Below, one piece after another: positions 23,268 to 31,315 of a DNA stretch of 64,000 bases. Both the position numbers and the translations under genes were made by a program. Each line of letters starts with the position of its first letter. Position 1 is the stretch's first letter. The notes beneath the pieces were generated by a model. The model worked only from the letters and a program-made list of their open reading frames with translations. It ran no database searches and was not told the origin of the DNA. Source of the DNA: Planococcus sp. MER TA 32b (lineage in GTDB: Bacteria; Bacillota; Bacilli; Bacillales_A; Planococcaceae); the NCBI GenBank assembly GCA_023715185.1, contig JAMCAN010000004.1, forward strand, positions 1 to 64,000. The letters run 5' to 3'.

Positions 23268-24584
23268 CTATTCTTCGTTTTCAATTTCTTCAATTTTACG
23301 GACTTCCAGGTAAAGGATATGATGGCCGTCGACTTCCTTGATCTGAAACTCATAGCCCTGTTCAATGATCTTTTCTCCAGGGATGGCGTCGAAATTCTTG
23401 CTCATCATCCATCCGCCGATCGTGTCGATATCTTCTTCGTTGATTTCAATATCCAGTATATCATTAATGCTTTCAATCAGCATCTTGGCACTGAAGATAT
23501 AATGGTCTTCACCCATTTTCTGGACTTCGGGGACTTCTTCCAAATCGAATTCATCCTGGATATCGCCCACAATTTCTTCGATGATATCTTCAATCGTTAC
23601 AAGTCCGGCGGTTCCGCCGTATTCGTCACGCAAAATCGCCATATGGATCCGTTCGCGCTGAATTTTCAGCAACAGCTCGCTCAATGGCATCGAGTCTATT
23701 ACCTGGATAACCGGCAGCACAAAATTTTCAACCGCTTTATCCCCGTTGAGCGGATTTCGGATAAAGGCAGTCAAAAGGTATTTCATATTAAGGACGCCGA
23801 TAATATGGTCTCTGTCACCGTCAATGACCGGATAACGGGTAAATTGTTCGATCCCGGCTTTTTCGAAGACTTCTTTTAATGTAAGGTCTTTTTCAATGAT
23901 TTTCATTTCAGTCCGCGGAACCATTATTTCTTTTGCGATGCGTTCATCGAATTCAAAGATTTTATTGACGAAGGCATATTCGGAAGAGTTGATTTCACCT
24001 TTTTCCAGACTGTCCGCAAGAATGATTTTTAAATCTTCTTCCGTATGGCCGATGTCTGATTGCGAGACCTGGCTGACACCGAACAAGCCGGCTACCAGTC
24101 TTGTCGTTTTATGATAAAACCAAAGAAGTATGTACATCAGGTGATAGGCAACAATCAGCGGTTTGGCCGTAGCCAATGTGATTTGCTCAGCTTTGTGGAT
24201 GGCGATCGTTTTGGGAACAAGTTCGCCAGCTATCGTTAACGCCGTTAGCACGATGAAAAAAGCGATAAAGAAGGCCAGCACACCTGCAAGATTTTCCGGT
24301 ATGCCCAGACTTGCCGTTAAGGGAGTGATGACATCAATAACTGAAGCATGGCCCAGCCAGCCCAGCCCGATTACAGAAATCATGATCCCGATCTGGCAAG
24401 CGGATAAATAGTCATCTACATCCGTAATGACCCGCTTGGCAGCCAAGGCATTGCGATTTCCTTCTTCTATCAATTGATCGATCCGGCTGCTGCGGACTTT
24501 TACGATAGCGTATTCGCTTGCCGAAAAGAAAGCGGCTGCGATGATAAGCAAGATAAATCCCGTCAATTGTATGGCTATATCCAA
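23268..24584 (-). CDS. CNNM/CorC-type ion exporter (MpfA/YhdP-like)
   Basis: 438 aa. N-terminal DUF21 (CNNM) membrane domain with four helices, including [10 protein letters not shown] and [19 protein letters not shown]. Two CBS domains follow ([11 protein letters not shown] ... [43 protein letters not shown]), then a C-terminal CorC/HlyC domain. The family in B. subtilis includes MpfA, which exports Mg2+. The start is TTG 24584 with AAAGGA 6 nt upstream. That SD is partly paired in a strong leader hairpin. Lies beside a Mn-type CDF gene on the same strand, so a divalent-metal efflux locus is inferred. Confidence 0.9.
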   Translation of the reverse strand: MDIAIQLTGFILLIIAAAFFSASEYAIVKVRSSRIDQLIEEGNRNALAAKRVITDVDDYLSACQIGIMISVIGLGWLGHASVIDVITPLTASLGIPENLAGVLAFFIAFFIVLTALTIAGELVPKTIAIHKAEQITLATAKPLIVAYHLMYILLWFYHKTTRLVAGLFGVSQVSQSDIGHTEEDLKIILADSLEKGEINSSEYAFVNKIFEFDERIAKEIMVPRTEMKIIEKDLTLKEVFEKAGIEQFTRYPVIDGDRDHIIGVLNMKYLLTAFIRNPLNGDKAVENFVLPVIQVIDSMPLSELLLKIQRERIHMAILRDEYGGTAGLVTIEDIIEEIVGDIQDEFDLEEVPEVQKMGEDHYIFSAKMLIESINDILDIEINEEDIDTIGGWMMSKNFDAIPGEKIIEQGYEFQIKEVDGHHILYLEVRKIEEIENEE

Positions 24585-24591
24585 ATAAGTC

Positions 24592-24645
24592 CTTTGCTTC
24601 AGTCAAATTTCTGAGTGAAACAAAGTTTGCACCTCCCGCGGTGAA
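24592..24645 (-). promoter_or_regulatory. SD-sequestering leader hairpin of the CNNM exporter gene
   Basis: In the minus-strand transcript a 14-bp stem with one mismatch (24612-24625 with 24592-24605) ends in the AAAGGA Shine-Dalgarno (24590-24595). A smaller CACC/GGTG hairpin lies just upstream (about 24632-24645). This could be a translational switch. It matches no riboswitch class I know (no M-box or yybP-ykoY core seen). Confidence 0.5.
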
Positions 24646-24785
24646 ATATAAATTAATTTAATGATACGGGAAGAAAAATGAAAAAACAAATAATTCCGTC
24701 AATAAAATTTACATGGGCGTAATTTAATTCATATAAGCAATCAGTTATGCTTAAATGAATAGCAAGTAAAAAAGGAGAGGCTCGA

Positions 24786-25955
24786 ATGGCACAGAATAAG
24801 TATTTGGAAATTTTGAAAGCTTCGACAAAACTGGGGTTGACCTCATTTGGGGGTCCGACTGCCCACCTTGGATACTTCAGGGATGAATATGTGGAGAAAC
24901 GGAAATGGCTTGATGATAAAGCATACGCCGATATCGTGGCTCTATGTCAATTCTTGCCAGGGCCTGCCAGTTCGCAGGTGGGCATTTCAGTAGGGATGCT
25001 GAGAGGCGGGATTCTTGGAGGATTCCTTTCGTGGTTCGGCTTTACCATGCCGTCTGTACTGATTCTCGCTTTGTTCGCGATGTTCATCTCGGGAGCGGCT
25101 TTTGATACGGGCTGGATCCAGGGGTTGAAAATAGTAGCGGTCGCCGTCGTCGCACACGCATTGCTCGGAATGGGTAAATCCTTGGTTCCTGACAGGCAAA
25201 GAGTCGCCATCGCCGTGTTGTCGACAGCCGCCATTTTGTTGGTGCCGACAGCTTGGGCACAAATCGGTGTCATCATCATAGCGGGTATCATCGGTTTTCT
25301 GATATACAAAAATGATCAAGCGCCGGAAGCCGTCAAACTGGTACTTACTTTCGGCAAAAAGACGGGTATAGCTGCATGGACCATCTTTGCTGGATTATTG
25401 ATCGGCTTACCGTTATTGCGTCCTGTGATCGAATCCAGTTATTACGCAATTTTTGATATTTTTTACCGCGTCGGATCGATTGTCTTTGGCGGCGGACATG
25501 TGGTTTTGCCGATGCTTGAACGGGAAGTGGTGCCTGGCTTCATGGATGCCGAAACGTTTATCGCCGGATATGGTGCCGCACAAGCGGTGCCAGGCCCTCT
25601 CTTTACGCTTTCCGCTTACCTTGGCCAATTGATGGGCAGCGGCTGGGGAGTCCTGGTTGCGGTATTTGCCATGTTTCTTCCATCATTTTTGCTGGTAATA
25701 GGAACGCTGCCATTCTGGAGCATTATCCGGACAAAATCCGGTGTCCAGGCAGCGTTGAAAGGTGTGAATGCAGCAGTGGTGGGCATCCTGCTCGCGGCAT
25801 TGTATGATCCTGTATTCACTTCAGCGATTCAAGGCCCAGCCGATTTTGCCGTTGCGGTTATTGCATTTGCCATGTTAGTCTATTTTAAACTCGCCCCTTG
25901 GATCGTTGTTTTAATAACGGCAATTCTGGGAGCTGTAATGTATGCATTCCTATAG
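24786..25955 (+). CDS. chrA: chromate transporter, long-chain CHR family
   Basis: 389 aa made of two homologous membrane halves. The N-half motif is TSFGGPTAHLGYFRDEY, then QFLPGPASSQVGI. The C-half repeats it as VFGGGHVVLPMLEREVV and AQAVPGPLFTLSAYLG. Members export chromate or a related oxyanion. SD AAAGGAGAGG. kynU begins 17 nt after its stop, so it is the first gene of a chrA-kynU-kynB operon. Confidence 0.92.
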   Translation: MAQNKYLEILKASTKLGLTSFGGPTAHLGYFRDEYVEKRKWLDDKAYADIVALCQFLPGPASSQVGISVGMLRGGILGGFLSWFGFTMPSVLILALFAMFISGAAFDTGWIQGLKIVAVAVVAHALLGMGKSLVPDRQRVAIAVLSTAAILLVPTAWAQIGVIIIAGIIGFLIYKNDQAPEAVKLVLTFGKKTGIAAWTIFAGLLIGLPLLRPVIESSYYAIFDIFYRVGSIVFGGGHVVLPMLEREVVPGFMDAETFIAGYGAAQAVPGPLFTLSAYLGQLMGSGWGVLVAVFAMFLPSFLLVIGTLPFWSIIRTKSGVQAALKGVNAAVVGILLAALYDPVFTSAIQGPADFAVAVIAFAMLVYFKLAPWIVVLITAILGAVMYAFL

Positions 25956-25972
25956 ACGAAAGGAAGATGACA

Positions 25973-27226
25973 ATGGCGACCGCCAAACAATTGGATGAGC
26001 AAGACCTGCTGAAAAATTTCAAAGATGAATTTTATATGGAAGACGGCCAAATCTATATGGATGGAAATTCACTCGGGCTGATGTCGAAACGGGCTGAAGA
26101 AAAGTTGCTCAGCTTAATGGACAGCTGGAAAAGTTATGGGATCGACGGTTGGACAGAAGGGGAGAATCCCTGGTTTACACTGGCGGAGGATATGAGTTCA
26201 CGCATCGCTCCTTTTGTGGGTGCGAAAGCGAATGAAGTGATGGTGACAGGATCGATCACATCGAATATACATCAGATGTTATCGACAATTTTTCAACCGA
26301 CAGCAGAAAGAGCGGTTATTCTTGTCGACGAACTGAATTTCCCATCTGATATTTATGCAGTGGAAAGTCATCTTCGTTTGCGCGGCTTAGATCCTGAACT
26401 ATTCATGCGGAAGATAAAAAGCCGAAATGGCTATACATTGGAACTGGAAGATATAGTGGAACAATTCACAGAAGATGTTGCCATCGTGCTGCTGCCTTCT
26501 GTGCTTTACCGCAGCGGACAGTTATTGGCGATCAAGCAAATCACAGAAGCGGCACATGCAAAAGGGATTCTGGCCGGCTTTGATTTAGCGCACTCCATTG
26601 GAGCCATGCCGCATGCGCTGCATGAAGACAATGTGGATTTTGCGGTCTGGTGCCATTATAAATATATGAACTCAGGTCCGGGAGGAACAGGCGGTCTTTA
26701 CATCCATGAGCGGCATCATCATTTATTGCCCGGCAATGCGGGCTGGTTCGGTTCAGATAAAGCGAAGCAATTCGATATGGACCATCAATTCAGCAAAGCG
26801 AAAGGCGCAGGAGCCTACCAGATCGGCACGCCGAATATTTTCAGCATGGCGCCGCTTCTCGGCAGCATTGAAATCTTCGAAGAAACCGATATTGCCCGTG
26901 TCCGCGATAAATCATTGCGGTTAACCTCATTGCTGCGTGACCAATTGGCTGTGACTGTTCCCGAACTCCAGGATGTTACGCCACGGCAGGACGAGGAACG
27001 CGGCGGGCATATTGCGCTGTCCCATCCGGAAGCCGCCCGAATCTGCAAAGCGCTGAAAGATGAAGGCGTCGTGCCGGATTTCCGGGCTCCGAATATTATC
27101 CGTCTCGCCCCGGTCGCTTTATATACCTCTTTCGAAGATGTGGAGCAGACAGTGGGAATTCTAAAAAAAATCATGGCTGAAGAATTGTATAAGAATTACA
27201 GCAATGAAAGGAATGTGGTGGCGTAG
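25973..27226 (+). CDS. kynU: kynureninase
   Basis: 417 aa PLP enzyme, hydrolysing kynurenine to anthranilate and alanine. The PLP lysine is Lys230 in WCHYKYMNSGPGG. The family start DGNSLGLMSKRAEEKL and FDLAHSIGAMP (aspartate holding the PLP ring nitrogen) are clear. Start ATG 25973 is favoured over ATG 25967 because AAAGGAAG runs up to the latter. It is followed directly by kynB. kynA (tryptophan 2,3-dioxygenase) is not in the window. Confidence 0.95.
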   Translation: MATAKQLDEQDLLKNFKDEFYMEDGQIYMDGNSLGLMSKRAEEKLLSLMDSWKSYGIDGWTEGENPWFTLAEDMSSRIAPFVGAKANEVMVTGSITSNIHQMLSTIFQPTAERAVILVDELNFPSDIYAVESHLRLRGLDPELFMRKIKSRNGYTLELEDIVEQFTEDVAIVLLPSVLYRSGQLLAIKQITEAAHAKGILAGFDLAHSIGAMPHALHEDNVDFAVWCHYKYMNSGPGGTGGLYIHERHHHLLPGNAGWFGSDKAKQFDMDHQFSKAKGAGAYQIGTPNIFSMAPLLGSIEIFEETDIARVRDKSLRLTSLLRDQLAVTVPELQDVTPRQDEERGGHIALSHPEAARICKALKDEGVVPDFRAPNIIRLAPVALYTSFEDVEQTVGILKKIMAEELYKNYSNERNVVA

Positions 27227-27850
27227 ATGAAAACTAAAGAGATTTTCGATATTTCCATGGAATTGAATACGGAAACCCCTGAATGGCCGGGAGACCGTCC
27301 ATTCGAATATTCGCTTTCGGTTACTAAAGAACAAAGCGGTTCTGTGAATGTAGGGCAAATTAAGACAAGCACACATTTAGGCACCCATATCGATGCGCCG
27401 TTCCATTACGATGACAGCGGTTTAACGATAGAAGAAATGCCGCTTGAAGTATACCTCAGCACAGCGCAAGTCGTGGACGTGCAAGGGATGAAGAAGATAG
27501 CCGGCGATGATTTGCCAGAACCTGAAGAAGGCGTGACGGCGGTTCTATTGAAATCATGCACTTGGAAAGACCGCACGAGATTTCCGGAAACTTGGCCGGT
27601 ATTCGATGAATCGATTGCTGTGTGGATGAAAGAAAGAGGGATACGGCTGCTTGGCGTCGATGTGCCATCCGTCGATCAGGAAACCAGCAAGGAATTGCCG
27701 ATGCATCAGGCTATGAACGTCAATGCCCGATATATACTGGAAGGCATTGTGCTGGACAACATTGATGCAGGTGTCTATCAATTGGCTGCATTGCCGCTGA
27801 AGATCAAAGGAGCAGAAGGGAGCCCCGTGCGGGCAGTTCTCTATAAATAG
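27227..27850 (+). CDS. kynB: kynurenine formamidase (arylformamidase)
   Basis: 207 aa, metal-dependent cyclase-type amidase (KynB). Motif HLGTHIDAPFHY supplies the metal-binding His and Asp residues. LLGVDVPSVDQ and the late YQLAALPLKIKGAEGSPVRAV are family typical. Converts N-formylkynurenine to kynurenine plus formate. The ATG follows the kynU stop without a gap, so it is translationally coupled. Gene order U-B differs from the A-B-U or B-A-U order I know from Bacillus. Confidence 0.94.
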   Translation: MKTKEIFDISMELNTETPEWPGDRPFEYSLSVTKEQSGSVNVGQIKTSTHLGTHIDAPFHYDDSGLTIEEMPLEVYLSTAQVVDVQGMKKIAGDDLPEPEEGVTAVLLKSCTWKDRTRFPETWPVFDESIAVWMKERGIRLLGVDVPSVDQETSKELPMHQAMNVNARYILEGIVLDNIDAGVYQLAALPLKIKGAEGSPVRAVLYK

Positions 27851-27862
27851 CCATAAAAAATA

Positions 27863-27897
27863 AACCTTCACCTGCTATAATCGGGTGAAGGTTTTTA
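27863..27897. terminator. bidirectional terminator
   Basis: AACCTTCACC pairs with GGGTGAAGGTT. T residues follow on the plus side and A-rich sequence lies on the other. It is shared by kynB and the convergent ArsC-like gene. Confidence 0.88.
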
Positions 27898-28329
27898 CAT
27901 ATAATCTGAACGGAAATAAGTTTCCATATCCTTTATATTCATGGCGATTTCATCACAGATTTCCTGGTATAGAGCCCATTGTTCTGTTTCATCCAGCGAC
28001 CGAAGCTCCGGATTTCGGATATCCCATCGCAGCAATTTTTGAGCGGGCAAATCTGCAGGTACATCATCTTGTTCCAATTCACCGTCATGCAACGCGATTA
28101 TCAAATCCGCTTTGCTGACTTCATCGTGATTATAGGATCTCGGTTCAACCTTTGGCAGATCGAGAATGATTTCCTTCATGATTTCCATTGGAGTCTCGCT
28201 GATCGAAGGCTGACTCCAAGCGGCGCTCCGAATTTCCCAGTCAGGAAGTTCGAGGCGATTTGCCCATATCTCAGCCATCAGTCCACGGTGCTGGTGTGAA
28301 GACAGAAAGTAGACAGTTTGCTTAGACAT
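27895..28329 (-). CDS. ArsC/LMW-phosphatase fold protein lacking the catalytic cysteine
   Basis: 144 aa with the layout of thioredoxin-coupled arsenate reductases (low-molecular-weight phosphatase fold). The phosphate loop reads FLSSHQHRGLMAEIW where active family members have FLCTGNSCRSQMAEG. There is no cysteine, the CX5R spacing is broken by one residue, and the protein has only one cysteine overall (in the QEICDEIA helix). The late acid loop survives as RWDIRNPE. It probably binds an anion or protein without ArsC catalysis. Family call moderate; function unknown. Confidence 0.75.
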   Translation of the reverse strand: MSKQTVYFLSSHQHRGLMAEIWANRLELPDWEIRSAAWSQPSISETPMEIMKEIILDLPKVEPRSYNHDEVSKADLIIALHDGELEQDDVPADLPAQKLLRWDIRNPELRSLDETEQWALYQEICDEIAMNIKDMETYFRSDYM

Positions 28330-28489
28330 GGCTGTTCTCCTTCTTCCTTTGTTTCAAGTTTTCTATACTTAGTAATGTTTACCCATTTCAAATTGAAGTA
28401 AACTAATATTTTTGTGACAGAATTAGCACGAAAATATCATTTGAAAAAGACATCAATTGCTGTCAACCGGGCTCTAAAAGAGAGAAAAA

Positions 28490-29011
28490 TCATTTTACGA
28501 CCAGAACCGAACAGGATGCTTCTTTCAGTAATTTCTTGCTGACAGATCCTACGAAGAACTTCTGCATACCTGATTTTCCGCTGTTGCCCACAACCAGCAA
28601 ATCAATTTTCTGTTCATCGATGAAGGCGGGAATGGTCTTTGAAGCGTTGCCTTCCAAAGCCAGAACATTTGCTTCGATGTTTTTTTCATCCAATTGCTGC
28701 TGAATCGAATTATGCATATGCTTGGAAAATTCGGATGGCCGTTCGATAGGATCCCTGGGTACTCTGGTGTCACCGTTATCCCCGATTCCATAGGGCATAA
28801 ATTGGGCATAGGTGCTGTCGACATTAGAGGATGTGACTGGTGCCGAAGCATCTCCCGCACTCATGAAACCGATGCCCTCCTCAGTTTCTTCATTGACATA
28901 AATGATCGATAATTGAAGATCGGGAAAATCCTGTTTCAATTCCAATGCTTTGTCAAAAGCCATTTTGCTGCCGTCTGAACCGTCGTATGCTACCGCCAAT
29001 TTTTTGTACAT
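28490..29011 (-). CDS. universal stress protein UspA family
   Basis: 173 aa, one Usp domain. Start AVAYDGSDGSKMAFDKAL and ATP-binding loop VVGNSGKSGMQKFFVGSVSKKL (GxxGx9GS) predict nucleotide binding. A central insert (about residues 45-90), rich in Ser, Gly and Asp, is longer than in the 140-150 aa family norm. Monocistronic, with a sigma-B-like promoter 38 nt upstream of the start. Confidence 0.92.
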   Translation of the reverse strand: MYKKLAVAYDGSDGSKMAFDKALELKQDFPDLQLSIIYVNEETEEGIGFMSAGDASAPVTSSNVDSTYAQFMPYGIGDNGDTRVPRDPIERPSEFSKHMHNSIQQQLDEKNIEANVLALEGNASKTIPAFIDEQKIDLLVVGNSGKSGMQKFFVGSVSKKLLKEASCSVLVVK

Positions 29012-29048
29012 ATGCTTTCACCCCGCTAAGTTTACTCTTATTATGGAA

Positions 29049-29074
29049 GTACCCTCATGGCTGATAATAAAAAC
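29049..29074 (-). promoter_or_regulatory. sigma-B promoter of the universal stress gene
   Basis: On the minus strand GTTTTT, 14 nt, GGGTAC closely matches the sigma-B consensus (GTTTAA, 12-15 nt, GGGTAT). The position upstream of a stress gene supports it. Confidence 0.6.
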
Positions 29075-29167
29075 ATTCGTTTGCTTTTACTCTGCTTTGT
29101 ATAAGAGGAAGATTCAAGATAAAAAATTGATATCCAACAATGAATATTCTCTTTTTTTAAAATAATG

Positions 29168-29197
29168 TTGACAATTCAAAAAAGGCAGTGGTAGGCT
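29168..29197 (+). promoter_or_regulatory. sigma-A promoter of the bmrCD leader
   Basis: Perfect TTGACA (29168-29173), 18-nt spacer, TAGGCT (29192-29197). Confidence 0.6.
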
Positions 29198-29233
29198 TGA
29201 ACTATCAAATTTGAAGGAATGGAGGTTTTGACA

Positions 29234-29305
29234 ATGAAAAAAGTATTTGTAAACACTCAAGCCAATTTAATATCTATGTCAGGCCATCCTGTTTTTTGTC
29301 TTTGA
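29234..29305 (+). CDS. 23-aa leader peptide upstream of the ABC exporter pair
   Basis: The frame begins MKKVFVNTQANLISMSG and ends HPVFCL. It has a GGAGG Shine-Dalgarno and is followed 58 nt later by a strong terminator. In B. subtilis the homologous bmrCD operon is preceded by the leader bmrB, which controls read-through when translation-inhibiting antibiotics stall ribosomes. The same layout here suggests the same mechanism, although the peptide sequence is not one I recognise. Confidence 0.65.
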   Translation: MKKVFVNTQANLISMSGHPVFCL

Positions 29306-29325
29306 ATTTATTTCGTGACTAGAAG

Positions 29326-29396
29326 TTTCAGGACCGGTCTGAGTACCAGTCCATTTTCCTGAGCGCATGCCGAGAAAAATTGGCATGCGCTTTTTT
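29326..29396 (+). terminator. attenuator terminator of bmrCD, with preceding hairpin
   Basis: GCGCATGCC pairs with GGCATGCGC (29363-29390), followed by six T residues. Just upstream TCAGGA (about 29328) pairs with TCCTGA, whose last bases touch the terminator's 5' arm, so the two could compete. Confidence 0.8.
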
Positions 29397-29482
29397 GTGA
29401 TTCAGAAACGTTTTTAATCAGCGATTGCTGTTTAAATAATAGGCACTGGGGAACAGTTGCCAAATAAAAAATAAAGGAGAAT

Positions 29483-29545
29483 ATGAAAATGGAAAAAATC
29501 CAGCAAAGAAAAATTATGACGAAGGAAGCGCTTGAAGGAGACTAG
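29483..29545 (+). CDS. 20-aa second leader ORF before bmrC
   Basis: Encodes MKMEKIQQRKIMTKEALEGD, with AAAGGAG at good spacing. It lies after the attenuator and 31 nt before the bmrC start. Translation is likely from the SD; function, if any, may be to keep ribosomes near the bmrC initiation region (inference). Confidence 0.45.
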   Translation: MKMEKIQQRKIMTKEALEGD

Positions 29546-29576
29546 CTGAAATCGGAAACGAAAGAAGGAATTGTAC

Positions 29577-31313
29577 ATGTTTGATGTTTTATGGAAATTG
29601 AAATGGTTTTTTAAAGAAAATTGGATCCGCTACACAATCGCAGTCGGCTTATTGGTTATTGCCAATGTGCTGGAAATCATACCGCCGTGGCTGATCGGGG
29701 TCGCTATCGACTCGATTGCCCAAAATGAGCTGACTGCAGAACTTTTATGGCAATATCTTATCGTTTTGGCGGTTGCGATGATACTTGCTTATCTGATTAA
29801 CTTTGTCTGGCAATATCAATTGTTCGGCGGTGCTTATGTAATCGAGCGCCAGCTGCGTTCGAGTCTGATGGGGCATTTTCTGAAAATGACGCCGACATTC
29901 TTTGAGAAGAACCGTACAGGCGATCTGATGGCGCGTTCGACAAACGACTTGCGGGCGATATCAGAAACTGCCGGGTTCGGGATACTGACGCTGGTTGATT
30001 CGACATTGTATATGGGGACTATCATTATTGCGATGGGATTCCTCGTGTCATGGGAACTGACTTTATTGGCATTGATCCCGCTGCCGATCCTGGCGATCGT
30101 CGTGCAGATCCTCGGGCGCAAAATCCATGACCGCTACACATTGGCGCAGGATGCGTTCGGTGATATGAATGACAGTGTTCTTGAATCAGTCGGCGGGGTC
30201 CGGGTCGTAAGGGCTTATGTGCAGGAACGTGCTTCCGAGCAGCAGTTTGCCGAAATGACGGACGACGTCTATGAAAAGAATATGGCGGTCGAACGGATTG
30301 ATGCACTGTTTGCTCCAGTAACAAAAGTGCTGACAGCAATCAGTTATATGATCGGACTCGGGTACGGGGCATTTCTTGTGGCGGAAGGGGTCATGACTCT
30401 CGGAGACCTGGTGGCATTCAACGTTTACCTCGGAATGATCGTCTGGCCGATGTTCGCGATCGGTGAATTGATTAACATCCTGCAGCGAGGAAATGCATCG
30501 CTGGACCGTGTCAATGAAACACTGGATTACAAGGAAGACGTTGTCGATCCTGAAAAACCGGCATATGCGGATAAACCTGAAAATATCGGATTCCGTGACT
30601 TCAGTTTCACCTATCCGCAATCGAGCTCCATCAATCTGCAGGGCATCAATTTATCGATGAACAGCGGTCAGACACTCGGAATCGTCGGTAAAACCGGAAG
30701 CGGAAAAACAACTTTCGTCAAGCAATTGATGAGAGAATATCCAGCCGGGCAAGGATCGATTATGCTGAATGGCATCGAACTTCAGGATCTGACAAAAGAT
30801 CAGCTGAGAGGCTGGATCGGCTATGTACCGCAGGACCATGTCCTGTTTTCCAGAACGATCCGGGCGAATATCCTGTTCGGAAAATCAGATGCGACTGAAG
30901 AAGACATTGCGGAAGCGATTCGTCTTTCCCACTTCACCAAAGATTTGGAAATGCTACCAAGCGGCCTTGATACATTAGTAGGTGAAAAAGGGGTGGCATT
31001 ATCGGGTGGCCAGAAACAACGGATTTCGATTGCAAGAGCACTGATCAAAAACCCTGAAATCTTAATACTTGATGATTCCCTGTCCGCTGTAGATGCGAAG
31101 ACAGAAGCACGGATCATCGAAAATATTCAAAAAGAACGTTCCGGGAAAACGACAATCATCACCACTCACCGCTTATCGGCGGTGCAGCATGCTGATTGGA
31201 TTGTTGTCCTGGATGACGGCGTCGTCATCGAAGAAGGAACGCATGAAGATTTGCTGAAGAATAATGGATGGTATAACGAACAATTCCTCCGTCAGCAGAT
31301 TGAGGAGGTGTAG
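29577..31313 (+). CDS. bmrC: heterodimeric ABC multidrug exporter subunit BmrC-like
   Basis: 578 aa type IV half transporter: six predicted helices (residues about 15-300), then a nucleotide-binding domain. Walker A GKTGSGKTT, signature LSGGQKQR, Walker B ILILDDS, H-loop TTHRLS. The residue after the Walker B Asp is Asp rather than the catalytic Glu, marking this as the subunit with the degenerate ATP site, as in BmrC. The start ATG 29577 has AGAAGGAA upstream; TTG 29571 is too close. Its partner gene follows after 2 nt. Confidence 0.92.
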   Translation: MFDVLWKLKWFFKENWIRYTIAVGLLVIANVLEIIPPWLIGVAIDSIAQNELTAELLWQYLIVLAVAMILAYLINFVWQYQLFGGAYVIERQLRSSLMGHFLKMTPTFFEKNRTGDLMARSTNDLRAISETAGFGILTLVDSTLYMGTIIIAMGFLVSWELTLLALIPLPILAIVVQILGRKIHDRYTLAQDAFGDMNDSVLESVGGVRVVRAYVQERASEQQFAEMTDDVYEKNMAVERIDALFAPVTKVLTAISYMIGLGYGAFLVAEGVMTLGDLVAFNVYLGMIVWPMFAIGELINILQRGNASLDRVNETLDYKEDVVDPEKPAYADKPENIGFRDFSFTYPQSSSINLQGINLSMNSGQTLGIVGKTGSGKTTFVKQLMREYPAGQGSIMLNGIELQDLTKDQLRGWIGYVPQDHVLFSRTIRANILFGKSDATEEDIAEAIRLSHFTKDLEMLPSGLDTLVGEKGVALSGGQKQRISIARALIKNPEILILDDSLSAVDAKTEARIIENIQKERSGKTTIITTHRLSAVQHADWIVVLDDGVVIEEGTHEDLLKNNGWYNEQFLRQQIEEV

Positions 31314-31315
31314 GA

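Noticed and set aside
23268-24606. Possible Mg (M-box) or Mn (yybP-ykoY) riboswitch upstream of the CNNM gene
   Set aside because: Neither conserved core is visible on the minus strand; only the SD-overlapping hairpin is supported.
27895-28329. Arsenate reductase
   Set aside because: The catalytic cysteine and CX5R spacing are missing, and no ars genes are nearby.
28330-28489. 160-nt gap between the ArsC-like and universal stress genes
   Set aside because: No convincing promoter, ORF or hairpin could be seen; left unannotated.
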